Assembly (NCBI GenBank): GCA_963931865.1
Contig: OZ007506.1
Coordinates: 5,184,696-5,248,695 of the forward strand
Direction of reading: 5' to 3'
Length of the DNA stretch: 64,000 nucleotides
Source: Axinella damicornis
Taxonomy: Eukaryota > Porifera > Demospongiae > Axinellida > Axinellidae
Shown: piece after piece, positions 54,465 to 64,000 of the stretch
Numbering within the stretch: the first letter of the stretch is position 1
Layout of the letters: every line of letters starts with the position of its first letter
Translations under genes and position numbers: made by a program
The notes under the pieces: generated by a model
What the model saw: the letters and a program-made list of their open reading frames with translations, nothing else
The model's database searches: none
What the model was told of the DNA's origin: nothing

Positions 54465-55805
54465 ATCTGAATCATTTCTTGTTGAGTACGTTGACAGCAG
54501 CAGAGTAATACAAGCTAGCTGTGATGTGACAACCTCCTTGACTATAGGTGTTGAAGTTGGGTGTTTTATAGAGTAGTTTGCATTCCAATGAAACCTTGCG
54601 CAGGAAATCGAGTCTTTGAAGGCCTGAACCCAGGATGTTTACCCCTGCATGAGTACACTGCACCTGAAGGGACATACATGTAAGTGCAGGAAACTGAGTC
54701 ATGGAACTACATGCACCTGAATGGACATACAGTAAACATGTTTACAAGACCATGCAAGTGCATGCACTGCAAAAACAACATGTTTGTTTAACCAAGAATT
54801 CGGTAACCTCAGTTGCAGTTCAGTGTTATAGGATCCGGCCGGATGCACAGCTATATAGATTGTAGAGTACTAGTATACCTAAATGGTTAAAGTAACATGC
54901 ACGTGTCCTTGTGATAAACACAACTCACAGCTGCAAGATTTGACAGTAGCTACAATGCACTGTGGAAGCGACACATTGTAGTGGTTGTGACTCATATATA
55001 TCGGTAGCTACAAACAGGTCAGGCATGGTCACCTGATTGTTTTAACCAGGCATGCACACTGTGGAAACCACATTGTTGAAGTAACAATACAGTTTGTCAT
55101 CCCATGACTTGCTTGCAGCTGTCAGTTGTGAGTATTGCATGCACATGTCATGATCAGCAGATGCATCCCATGACTAGCTAGATACGAGCTGCAACTGAGG
55201 AGGCTAAATTTGGTTAAAACAACCATGCAGTGTGTATAAGGAAAACATCCTGTGGTATATGCATCACATTTACAGCCACACTATATGACATTGTGGAATG
55301 GACAACTTGAAAGCTTGTCAGAAATGCACTTGTTACCCAATGAGGAATGTCAGGACCACGGAGCTGTATGCATTTTCCTTTCCAATTATAACTGACACAG
55401 CTATAACCAAGCTCGCAGCTAAACACTTTAATAGCATGGTTAGCTCAGTTGCGGTGAGCACTTCCACTCTCTGTATAGCTACCCATTTTACCAACAGTTA
55501 CTGAGCAAGGCGAGAGTCACTGTATAGCTAAACAAATGAAGTTGCTATGTTATCTCTGAGTCAGTTTCAAAATAGACATGTTGTTTTGTTATCTCAGTCA
55601 GTGTGGAATGAAGACTCATCATTAGTAGTGAAAACAAAGTAACTGTGTTATTATGTTTTTACTGTAGAACTTACTTGGATTGCAGTGTGCATGGCATCAA
55701 ATCAAGATCAACAGTTACTGCAGTCTCCTATAGCTTGCAATAACCCTGCATGCCAGAAAACAGTATTCTTACAGAAGTGCAGATTCTAACAGTGGAAAGA
55801 CTTGT
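54465..55805. other. Intergenic between the two ankyrin-Roc-COR copies
   Basis: No supported gene. Presumed upstream region of the left copy and 3' region of the right copy. Confidence 0.35.
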
Positions 55806-58800
55806 TCAACTCCCCAGTGGGCTTTTTCCGCAAAAGATGCTCAATTCTTGCTCCAACTCCCTGAATGTTCCACTTCCTCTCTCCCGCACAATCTCAAGCA
55901 GATAAATACATTTCATAATTTCAGTTGTGTTCAATGCTCGGCTACAACGCTCTTGGAAGCGAGACTGCATTGGCTTCAGTGCTTGCTCAAACAAGTCAAG
56001 CTGGCTATAAGCTTTGTCAGCAATATCACTCAATTCTTTGTTGGATACCTCTTTGTTCGAATACTCTGTGTCAAATATCTTCCTCAGTAGTGTCTCGCCA
56101 AACCCATGTTCAAATGGCAGTAAATTGGTAAGCTCTGCAGGTTTCGTTCCACTTTCATCCAGAACAAATGGTTTTGCTGTCACCAGTGCTGTGGCGACAT
56201 CTTTCATACGATAAAGGGTAAATTCCTGACCTGACATTAATGGATAATGTAGCACAGATGGGGAGATCAGGGACTCGGACATACTGAGGGCAGGGCAAAA
56301 CTCGACTTTTGTGTCCAGAACTGTCTTGATGACTGATGATCGGAGCTGTGCACAGGCAACCTCTTGACCATTGGAGCAGCGTACCATTACAACTATCCAC
56401 TGGTGCTCTAGACCTACTTCGACAACTGTCTCTATACCATCCATGTTCCACCACGCAATGCCATGTTTCCAAGCAGAGCAGCATCTATGAATCACTCGGA
56501 TTTGGTCCAAAGGTCTGCGGTCAATACTCAGAGCAAAGGAGAATGCTAACCTTAGAATGAGCACGTGGAGGCATCTTGTTGTTAAGAACTGATAGTCGAA
56601 GTTGCATCGGTAGAACCAGCCACACTGAAATGTCATCTTGGGGTCTGGATTCCACACTTCAACCAGTGGCGGATGTTCAACTCTGACCAGAGCTGGAAAG
56701 AAGTAGAAGTTTTCTTCTTCTTTGATAGCTGAGGGGCTTCTTGGATTCCAGTCATTTGTAATCACTTCAAGAGCACGGTAATCTTCGATTTTGAAGCAGA
56801 ACTCCAAGTGGGAGAGGAAGCCAGTGATCATGTCTGGGTGGTAGTGTGGAAACCTTTCTTTGATTTTCGACAGTGGAACTACTCCTGTGCTTCTGGCGAA
56901 ATTTTTGTAGTGCTGTTTGAATGTTTCTGGAGAGAAGACACTTCCATTCACTTCCTTCAATAACACTTCCCTCTGTAACACAACCCAACTGTCCTTGATG
57001 TTAGCAGATGTAAGCTTGTTGAGCAACACAACCTGGCCCTTGTCATTGAGGGTAGACAACAGTTGTACCATTTCTGAAGCATCCTGAGGGAGTAAAGCAT
57101 CTTCGTCTTGTACCTGGGATATAATTTTCGAAACTGTGCATGCTACTTCCTCATGAAACTTTTCACTTAGAAATGCAGTTAGAACATGGCAGCGAAAATC
57201 GATGTTCGCATTACTCCGTAGAGCCAAGCAGGCCTTGTTGAGCATTAACAGTATGTTTGTCAGCCCATGGGATATAAGTTTTCTGCAGTCAAGGTAAGCA
57301 TGACCAAGGAAATTGAAGGTAGCTGGTATTACATCTAAGGTCTTCAGCATCACTTTCATCACTTCTTTTGCCTTCTCTCCTCTTGCCTTTACAACATCAG
57401 AATGGCTTGCAGCAAGGATAACATGGGGTGGGGTAGATGTTTTCTGTGAATGGTTATCAATGAAGATGAAGGACCACCAATACGTCAGCTTCCCTAAAAC
57501 TTGGTCGATTGGCTCACTCATGTCAACAACAACTACAAATGCAGGTGGAGTGGGTAGCACTAAGTTCTCAAGGACAGCAGCATGGCTGGAGTAGTACTCA
57601 TGCTGGCCTGCAAAGTCATACAGGACAGCATTGCCAAAGTGTTTGCTTCGGAAGGGGATGGGAATGATGCCAGCTGTACGTAGTTGAACACCTTGGACAT
57701 GCTTGTACTTTGTGGGAGCAAATTTGACCAGATTGGAAGCTTCTGTACAAATTGCCTTGATCAGTGTGCTCTTGCCGGTGGAAGCATTCCCCAGAACAAG
57801 CAACTTTACCTACGTTTCAACCGTGTGTTTAACCTTGGCTTCGATAAAGTGTGTGATTTCTTGAATGATTAAGTAGTTTGTGCCAGCAAGTTCAATTGGA
57901 GTAGCTCCTGCATTATTCACACAATCAGGATCGACTTTGCCTGTGTATAGCAGTAACGTCACTATGGTCTTTCCTCGGTTTCCATGTTTGCTTCCTTTTC
58001 TGCATGCAATATGGAGTGGAGTATCTCCATCTGTGTTTCGTATGCTTGGATCGCATTTCCTGTCAATTAAAAGTCTGATATATGATTGTCTGAGACTTTT
58101 GATGGCAGAATGTAATGCAGTGTTACCACTTCGATCTGTTACATTTGGATTGCATCGTTGATCTTCAACCAACATTCTGCAAATAGTATCAGTGCTTGTG
58201 ATTTGCCTGCAGCAGATATGTAGTGGTGTTTCACCAGCTTTATTCACCGTATTTGGGTCACATGAGTCACTTTGAAGTATTTTTGGAATCAGTTTTGTGT
58301 CGTTAGCTATTACTGCGTGATGTAAAAGAGTATTACCATCACTGTCCGGTGAATTAACATTATAATGATCAGTAGATGTCAGTATTGCAAAAGCTAAAGA
58401 GAAACCATGTTTCTTGAGTGCTATACTCAGCGGTGTTTCACCTTTCATATTTCTTAGAGTTGGATCACAAAGGTGGTTACTAAGAAGGATGTTTACTCCC
58501 TCAAAATCGTTACTCTCAACAGCCTGGTGTAAGAATGTATTGCCCTTTGAGTCAGGTTCATTGAGGTTGCAGTGACCACTTTCTGCTATGATTTGAACAC
58601 ACGCCCAGTGTTTACGCTTAACAGCAGTCGCTAATGCTGTCTCTTTCCTTTTATTCTTAATGAAGAACATAAAGTACATAGAGATAGTGGCACATTCATT
58701 AACGATGTACCTCACAATTTCAATGTGGTTTGCTTGACAAGCCATGTGCAGTGGAGTATCACCACTGTTTAGGCACTGAAGAAGTGCAGAGCTACCAATT

Positions 58801-60113
58801 TGGCAAAGGATGTACTTGACGACTCTTAAGTGACCATAATGAACTGCCACATGCAGCAGAGTTTCACCATATTGATTCTGAGTGCTGAGGTTCCAACTGG
58901 CACTAGCAAACAACTGATGCCATTGGCTGTTGAAATGACCACCAACCACAGAAGTGTGCTGTAGGGTCCACTGCTCATTATTCTGATAATCATTGATATT
59001 GATGTCTTGGCTAGAAAAAAGAATTTGAGCACACTCAAATGATCCTTGCAAGCAAGCAGTATGCAACGGAGTATCACCATATTTATTATGGTGATTTAAA
59101 TGACATTCTCTTGTATTCACTAGCAATTGAACACAGTCCGTCTCTCCTTGCAAACATGCAACATGTAATGGAGTGTCACCATTCTTGTTAAACGCATTCA
59201 AATTGCACTGTTTTGATTGGATTAGTCTTTTAACTTCTTCTGCATGTCCATGTAAACACGCTGTGTGTAAAGGGGTATCACCACCTTGGTTTGGTGCATT
59301 CACTCCGCAGTCGCAGTCCGTTAATGCTACATTACTCCGAAGGTGTGGTTTATAATCATGGAGGAGTGTGCTGTAAGCTTGCAGTTGTTGAAATAGGTTT
59401 TCATCACTTCGAACCTCGTCAAGAAAGAGGCAGCTAATGTCACTGTGCTTCTGTGAAATGGCAATGCTCAGTGGGGTTTCTCCTGAGTGGTTACGAACTA
59501 GCACATTAGACCTTTTTGATGAACGTAGAATGCACTGAACAATACCAATATGACCATGATGAGCAGCAGTGTGTAAAGGTGTGTCACCGGTCTTTTGGTT
59601 CGGGTGGTCTAATATATTCGCCTCGAGGTTTACAAGAACCTTGACACATTCAAATGCTGCACTGATGCATGCCACATGAAGTGCAGTATTACCTTCCCTG
59701 TCAGAAGCTATCAGATCACAGAGCTCCGAGTTGACTAACTCTCGCACTACCTTGGAGTGGCCGTAGAAGCAAGCAAGATGTAGTGGAGTAGCTCTGTTAT
59801 TATTAAAAGCTGTAATGTTGATGCCATATAGCAGAAACGTACCTATACAATATCTGACAATATGTGCATGCCCCATCTTACTGGCCAGATGTAGAGCAGT
59901 ACATCCATCAGCATCATGATAATTCGCATTACACCCTGAGCTCATAAGATACTTGACTATGTGGAGGTGGCCATGGGTACAAGCAGTGTTCACCACAGTT
60001 TTATCTCCCTTCAGGTCATATGGCTTATCCTCTTCCTCTAGGTATTCAACAAGGTTTTTTCTGAACTCCTCCAAATCACCTCTGATCAACACATCAATAT
60101 CCATTTCCAACAC
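55806..60113 (-). CDS. Ankyrin-Roc-COR protein, open except for one in-frame UAG (~1435 codons)
   Basis: The minus-strand frame starts MLEMDIDVLIRGDLEEF at 60113. Residues ~35-755 are about 16-18 ankyrin repeats (GDTPLHTACLHGHAEEVKRL, GDTPLHVACLQGETDCVQLL and so on). After HTVET comes TAG (57810-57812). Then, in the same frame, VKLLVLGNASTGKSTLI opens a Roc-type GTPase: P-loop GNASTGKS, switch LYDFAGQHEYY, VVVVDMSEPID, and SHSD in place of NKxD. A COR-like region follows and the protein ends at 55806 (CGKSPLGS). The paralogue at 50560-54464 reads ETYTNLVMLGN here, so a sense codon became UAG. Roc-COR proteins are scaffolds and GTP-dependent regulators; ankyrin-Roc-COR combinations occur in DAPK1, but no kinase is encoded here. 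It could be a pseudogene by a single nonsense change, a stop readthrough, or two proteins. Confidence 0.85.
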
Positions 60114-60759
60114 GAAATGAACACCGTCGACACTATCCGCTCCAATTGTATGGTAGCCTACTTTAACAGTTCAGCTGTCCTATGGCTACGCACTGAAATA
60201 GCTATACAAAGACAAGCAATTTAGTATTTTATAGCTAAAACGAGCTACGTAGCGAAATAAAGTACGCGTTCGCACAATAATTAGAGGCGTGGTTTCCGGT
60301 TTTATCAACCCGATGTCAACCGCGGCACCGCGGCACATTCAAGTAAAGTACTACATGTACAGGCAAGTATTAGTCGCTTGCATGCAGTAGGATAATTATC
60401 CTAACGGCATGCCAAAGCGGCCAAAGTTGTCGTGGACTGGTCTGTTAAATTTCATGGTCTAAAATCATAGTCAAACCTCACATTTTGTTGGTCAAAAAAC
60501 ATGGTCAGTCTCCATTCCATCCCAACAAAAGATTAATTTTCATGGTTGGTCTTTTCCATGCCAAAGGAACAGGCACGCCTTCCTGGCTTGCCCCGCCCAA
60601 ATTCAGACCATGAAAAGATTTTTTTGACCATGAAATTTACCAGAAATGTCCATGAAGTTTGTTGACAATTTTGCCTGCTTTGGAATGCCATAGATATCAA
60701 TACTGCAAGTGGGGGCCTCAGAACAAGGATATGTAAATGCCTGAGGTCAGAGGTTGAAA
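60114..60759. other. Intergenic with CATGGTC repeats
   Basis: Upstream of the ankyrin-Roc-COR gene. At 60450-60640 several inverted/direct CATGGTC(A/T), ACCATGAAA and TTTCATGGTC blocks suggest a decayed repeat. No gene was recognised. Confidence 0.4.
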
Positions 60760-60804
60760 TTAACTCCTTATTATATATATAATATATATATAATAAGGAG
60801 TTAA
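60760..60804. repeat. AT-rich perfect palindrome next to the transposon end
   Basis: TTAACTCCTTATTATATAT pairs with ATATATAATAAGGAGTTAA; it abuts the left terminal repeat of the element at 60806. Confidence 0.85.
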
Positions 60805-60805
60805 G

Positions 60806-63147
60806 CCTGAGAAAAGGGGTCACTTGGGTCATTTTATGAAAATTGAGTTTTCTTCAAAAAATCAAATAGTGATGCAAGGTTGTTATTCTCAAAAAATATC
60901 TTGTGAATTGGTGCACAGTAAGGTACTTAAAAAGGTGCTTCAAGTACAGTAGTGTAAGTGCTGGTCATAGTAAATAGTACTACAGTTTACACAACAAAAT
61001 CCAGTAATTGAATTAGAGTTCTTTGAGGAGTTGTGGGCATGTAATCTTGCCAGATTTGGTTTTTGTGTGCCCTGGTTGCCTGCAGTTAGAGCATAAACGC
61101 TTGCTACGAGGAGGGGCTATGTCCTGGTCCTCAGCTGTACCCTCTTGAACAGATATGTGCCCTTCTGGAAGGGGGCAGACGATGTCCCGATACTCAGCAT
61201 CACAAAACGGCCGAATTTGCTCATATAAATACACCTGTCGTTCTTTAGATAGTCCAGTAGGCGTGAGTATGGAAGGTAGGTCATCTTTGCTGAGGTTACA
61301 TCCCACTTTAGCTATTTTGATCTCACTCTCAGTGCTGTCAGCGAACTGTTTCACAAACACACTCCCAGGGGATCTTTTAGAGAAACGAAAGTGATGATAC
61401 GTAGTAATGCGAGGGACAGTACTGAAGCTTTGTTGTAGATGCTCAGTCCAGCTGTAGAAAGCAAAAGGCTTAGTGTCGTCATGCCCTATCACATAGGCAG
61501 TATTCCTGCGCTCTACAGTTGAACTATCTACCATTTCGGCAAGCTGTGGCAGGGTGTTCACTCTAGTACGCCTGTATTTTCGCTTGATCATCCCAAAGAA
61601 TCGATCTGGGCTGAACTTTGTATGGCCTGGAATCATGAAGCTCAACTCACACGATTCGCTCAAACCAACATTCACTCTCCAAGCGAGATAATGTATCATT
61701 GCATTGTTTTTATTCTGTCCCACACAGTTGTCAGCATGGAGAAAGATTTCTTGTTGATTCTGGGCAAAGTGTTGAAGAAAATGATGTACCATACTTATAA
61801 TGGTATTTGCTCCTTTCCCACAGGTCTGAGCTTCGTCAATCAGGTAGTTCACCTGGGATCTGTTCCCCTCATCACACACTCCAAAGATGCCACACTTTAG
61901 AGGAACCTTAAAGTAAATTGGACCAGGCTGTTGTGGATTACTAGGATAATGCACCTGCTGAGCATGATCGAAACTATAGCTAAGACAATGTACAGTACCT
62001 TTATTGATAGATTCCTTGCTCGATTCGACTTGCTTGCGGTAGTGTTCTCTCTGTATCTTTGCTTTTGCTAGATGCTCGTCAGCAGTTGATAGAAGTTGCT
62101 TTTTGTCGTCTTCAGATTGGTTGGCAGAGCCCATAATTCTAGCAGCATTCTCCTGACAAACGGGGCATATGTCTTCGGCAGGAGGCATAGTGCGGATGTA
62201 AGGCACAACTTCGCTCCACACCCTACAAAACTCCCGGTATCCAAAGCATCGAACAGGTTTACCTGAATCTTCTTCGACTTTCTTACAGCATGCTTCATAC
62301 TCCCGGTGCACAGAAGCCTTTGTTGTGTCAGAAGGTAAGAGCATGATGTTGTAGTCACTGAAGCGAGGCATCCTACCAGGTAAAGGGAGTGCATGAGTTT
62401 CAGCATAGTTCGTGATGAACTTCACAACATGTTCTTTCTCTTCAAATGTAGCGGCGTGCCAAGGTTTGCGTTTGTAGTTACCATGTGTTCGAGGTGCAAC
62501 TCCATTCAGTCTGTAGTGTTTGACGAGGTTTCTAAAACGCTTCTTGCCAATTCCATGAAGAAACAAGAAGGTTTGCAAACACACTGAGTGGCTGTGGAAG
62601 TAGAAGACATTGTAGTCTTTTTTCCTCTCAGTAGTAGCTCTATGGCCTTCAAGGCCACTATGAAATTGGTGTGCATTAATTTGGCCAAGTACCACAAGAT
62701 CAAGAGCATCATGTTCTAGCTCAGCCATTCGCATTCGGTGTTCAGCAACGTCTGAAACACTAAAGTGAGCACTACATGGGCCTCCATTCCTCTTTTGGCA
62801 CTTACAGGTACCTTCACAAAACTCGTTTACAAGTCTCTCCTCTTCAACATCGAGTTGACGTGGCTCCAAGAAAGCTGCAGCTGCTTGGTGGTCATCTTCA
62901 CTCCCGCTGTCTTCACTCTCACTATTACTACCTTCTGGACTAGGTTCACGCCTGCTGAAGTACTCTTCTGTGATAAGCTGCTCTTCGTACGCTTCTGCAC
63001 TCAAACTTGCAGCCATTTCTACTCTCTGACTCTTTGCAATTCGATTTTTTACTTTTGCACATGAACTTTGGATAAATAGAACACGTTGAACTTTGACCTC
63101 ATTTTCTCAGAATGTCAAAAAAATCCCAAGTGACCCCTTTTCCCAGA
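60806..63147 (-). mobile_element. DNA transposon with ~22-bp terminal inverted repeats
   Basis: Left end CCTGAGAAAAGGGGTCACTT (60806) and right end, in reverse complement, TCTGGGAAAAGGGGTCACTT (ending 63147), both continuing GGG. They match at all but two of about 23 positions and enclose the single gene at 61013-63016 with short untranslated margins. A target-site duplication is not obvious. The intact gene and matching ends suggest recent activity. Confidence 0.75.
61013..63016 (-). CDS. Transposase-like protein, RNase H-like DDE type (667 aa)
   Basis: An open frame with an acidic N terminus (EPSPEGSNSESEDSGSEDD), a Cys-rich stretch (CEGTCKCQKRNGGPC), a helical central region, and a CxxC (ICPVCQENA, ~285). 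The catalytic-looking core has YSFDHAQQVHYP (~345), FLHADNCVGQNKNNAMIHY (~425) and PGHTKFSPDRFFGMIKRKY (~460). The C terminus has a zinc-knuckle-like CSNCRQPGHTKTKSG followed by a Cys. DNCxGQNKNN and GHTKFxPDxxFG are hallmarks of an uncharacterised family seen repeatedly in cnidarian, sponge and arthropod genomes (recalled as DUF7869-like), probably an RNase H-fold transposase. It lies inside matching inverted repeats, supporting that role. Catalytic Asp assignments are inferred. No frameshift or stop. Confidence 0.75.
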   Translation of the reverse strand: MAASLSAEAYEEQLITEEYFSRREPSPEGSNSESEDSGSEDDHQAAAAFLEPRQLDVEEERLVNEFCEGTCKCQKRNGGPCSAHFSVSDVAEHRMRMAELEHDALDLVVLGQINAHQFHSGLEGHRATTERKKDYNVFYFHSHSVCLQTFLFLHGIGKKRFRNLVKHYRLNGVAPRTHGNYKRKPWHAATFEEKEHVVKFITNYAETHALPLPGRMPRFSDYNIMLLPSDTTKASVHREYEACCKKVEEDSGKPVRCFGYREFCRVWSEVVPYIRTMPPAEDICPVCQENAARIMGSANQSEDDKKQLLSTADEHLAKAKIQREHYRKQVESSKESINKGTVHCLSYSFDHAQQVHYPSNPQQPGPIYFKVPLKCGIFGVCDEGNRSQVNYLIDEAQTCGKGANTIISMVHHFLQHFAQNQQEIFLHADNCVGQNKNNAMIHYLAWRVNVGLSESCELSFMIPGHTKFSPDRFFGMIKRKYRRTRVNTLPQLAEMVDSSTVERRNTAYVIGHDDTKPFAFYSWTEHLQQSFSTVPRITTYHHFRFSKRSPGSVFVKQFADSTESEIKIAKVGCNLSKDDLPSILTPTGLSKERQVYLYEQIRPFCDAEYRDIVCPLPEGHISVQEGTAEDQDIAPPRSKRLCSNCRQPGHTKTKSGKITCPQLLKEL

Positions 63148-64000
63148 CCGGCACACTTATACAATTCACTTCCGTCACTTCTAGCTCAGAATGTACATAG
63201 CTAAGTCAGCTGCAGTTATTGCAAAGGTGCATTAAGTCTTAAAATTGTCGCTACTAGGGCTCTTTGGAGGCACTGAAACACTTTCACTTCCAGTAGCAGA
63301 AATGGTTATACCAAGGGTGCATCAAGCACTTCAGCCATAAATTGTAGTCATAATGGGTGACTACGTCAGGATGCTATGTACAAACCAACCAGGTTACCCT
63401 GGTTACAGACAACTGCAGACACATGCAGACAAAATGTTCAAACCCACGTACATGTAGCATGTACGTGTACAGAATTGAGCCCTTACATGAGGGCTTTAAT
63501 CCACATGAACACCCTGAGAATCACATTGTTAATTGGTCAAGGGCACAGCCTGAGTGTTCCACATGAGTTTTTAAGGGTTAAAGTCTGAATGGGAGGGTTC
63601 TATCTTACTTGGCCCATAACCTGAATTGAGTGAACTTTGTATGAGGGCTTCACCTACATTGCACTATAGTGCGTGGGCAGATCAAAGGCATTCTGTAGTG
63701 TGCAGGGCTCTATAGTACAAGCCAGTCAGTCAGAGTACATCATTTGTAAGCCCTTTTGGGAAATCACTCTTGGCTGCACCCAGCATCTTGTGGTCTAAAC
63801 AAACAGCCTCTTATGGTCACAAAACCACTCAAGGCCATAATGACAACATCCTGCCAACCTCAAAGCTATTTGTGCATGATCTAACTGTTGGTTCTTCCCT
63901 CATGCAAGGATGTCTGTTGTTACTAGCATTACTGGCTGTAGGGGCCAGCTGGCAAGAGGGAAAGTGCTCGCTTCAATTCACTTATGAGAGTTTTATGGTT
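63148..64000. other. No gene recognised
   Basis: Unique-looking sequence with a short palindrome (GTACATGTAGCATGTACGTG near 63448). Short open frames here lack recognisable motifs. Confidence 0.35.

Noticed and set aside
55806..57803. Translation start of a separate Roc-COR protein at 57803
   Set aside because: The codon there is TTG; there is no ATG near the P-loop, so a separate protein starting here is unlikely.

Overview
The window reads as animal nuclear DNA, most likely from a sponge or another early-branching invertebrate. Genes have short GT-AG introns, including a complete six-exon ribosomal protein S3a gene. There are animal-type receptors and signalling proteins (Ig-domain membrane receptor, membrane adenylate cyclase, Death-domain and ankyrin-Roc-COR proteins), and a very high load of short palindromic DNA transposons, LTR elements and satellites. 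No bacterial operon, CRISPR array or origin is visible. The species assignment is inference.

Layout. 1-2.0 kb: repeats, including a pogo/Tigger-like MITE. 2.27-2.75 kb: an ISG12/IFI27-like gene (copy A). 3.79-9.35 kb: a degraded Gypsy-type LTR element on the minus strand, with LTRs and a 5-bp target duplication. It holds a pol remnant, a satellite and two plus-strand exons of a B-box protein. 9.36-10.6 kb: broken copy of an Ig-receptor gene. 10.6-17.6 kb: transposon debris (LINE endonuclease remnant, intron-containing Gypsy-integrase-like pseudogene, hairpin MITEs). 17.6-19.3 kb: a second ISG12-like gene (copy B) preceded by ten tandem in-frame microexons. 21.0-23.0 kb: simple and tandem repeats. 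23.5-26.2 kb: a second LTR element with one open Gag-protease-integrase frame that lacks reverse transcriptase. 26.7-28.1 kb: nested MITEs. 28.2-30.5 kb: exons with two Death domains. 32.6-38.7 kb: eight-exon Ig-domain receptor (minus strand), its third intron packed with palindromes. 38.8-42.4 kb: RPS3A, head to head with the receptor across 129 bp. 43.7-47.6 kb: intronless adenylate cyclase (minus). 50.3-60.1 kb: tandem ankyrin-Roc-COR genes (minus), the left one a pseudogene and the right one open except for a single in-frame UAG. 60.8-63.15 kb: DNA transposon with matching terminal inverted repeats and an intact 667-residue transposase-like gene.

How it fits together. Several families here resemble innate-immunity and cell-death components in other animals: ISG12-like, B-box and Death-domain proteins, an Ig receptor with a tyrosine-bearing tail, and ankyrin-Roc-COR. 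The ISG12-like and Ig-receptor loci are linked and segmentally duplicated. A functional link between them is inference only. The strongest unusual signals are the microexon array feeding the ISG12-like exon, the RT-less LTR element, the B-box exons inside an LTR element, the uncatalogued-looking DNA transposon, and the short receptor-tail exon that completes the Ig gene.
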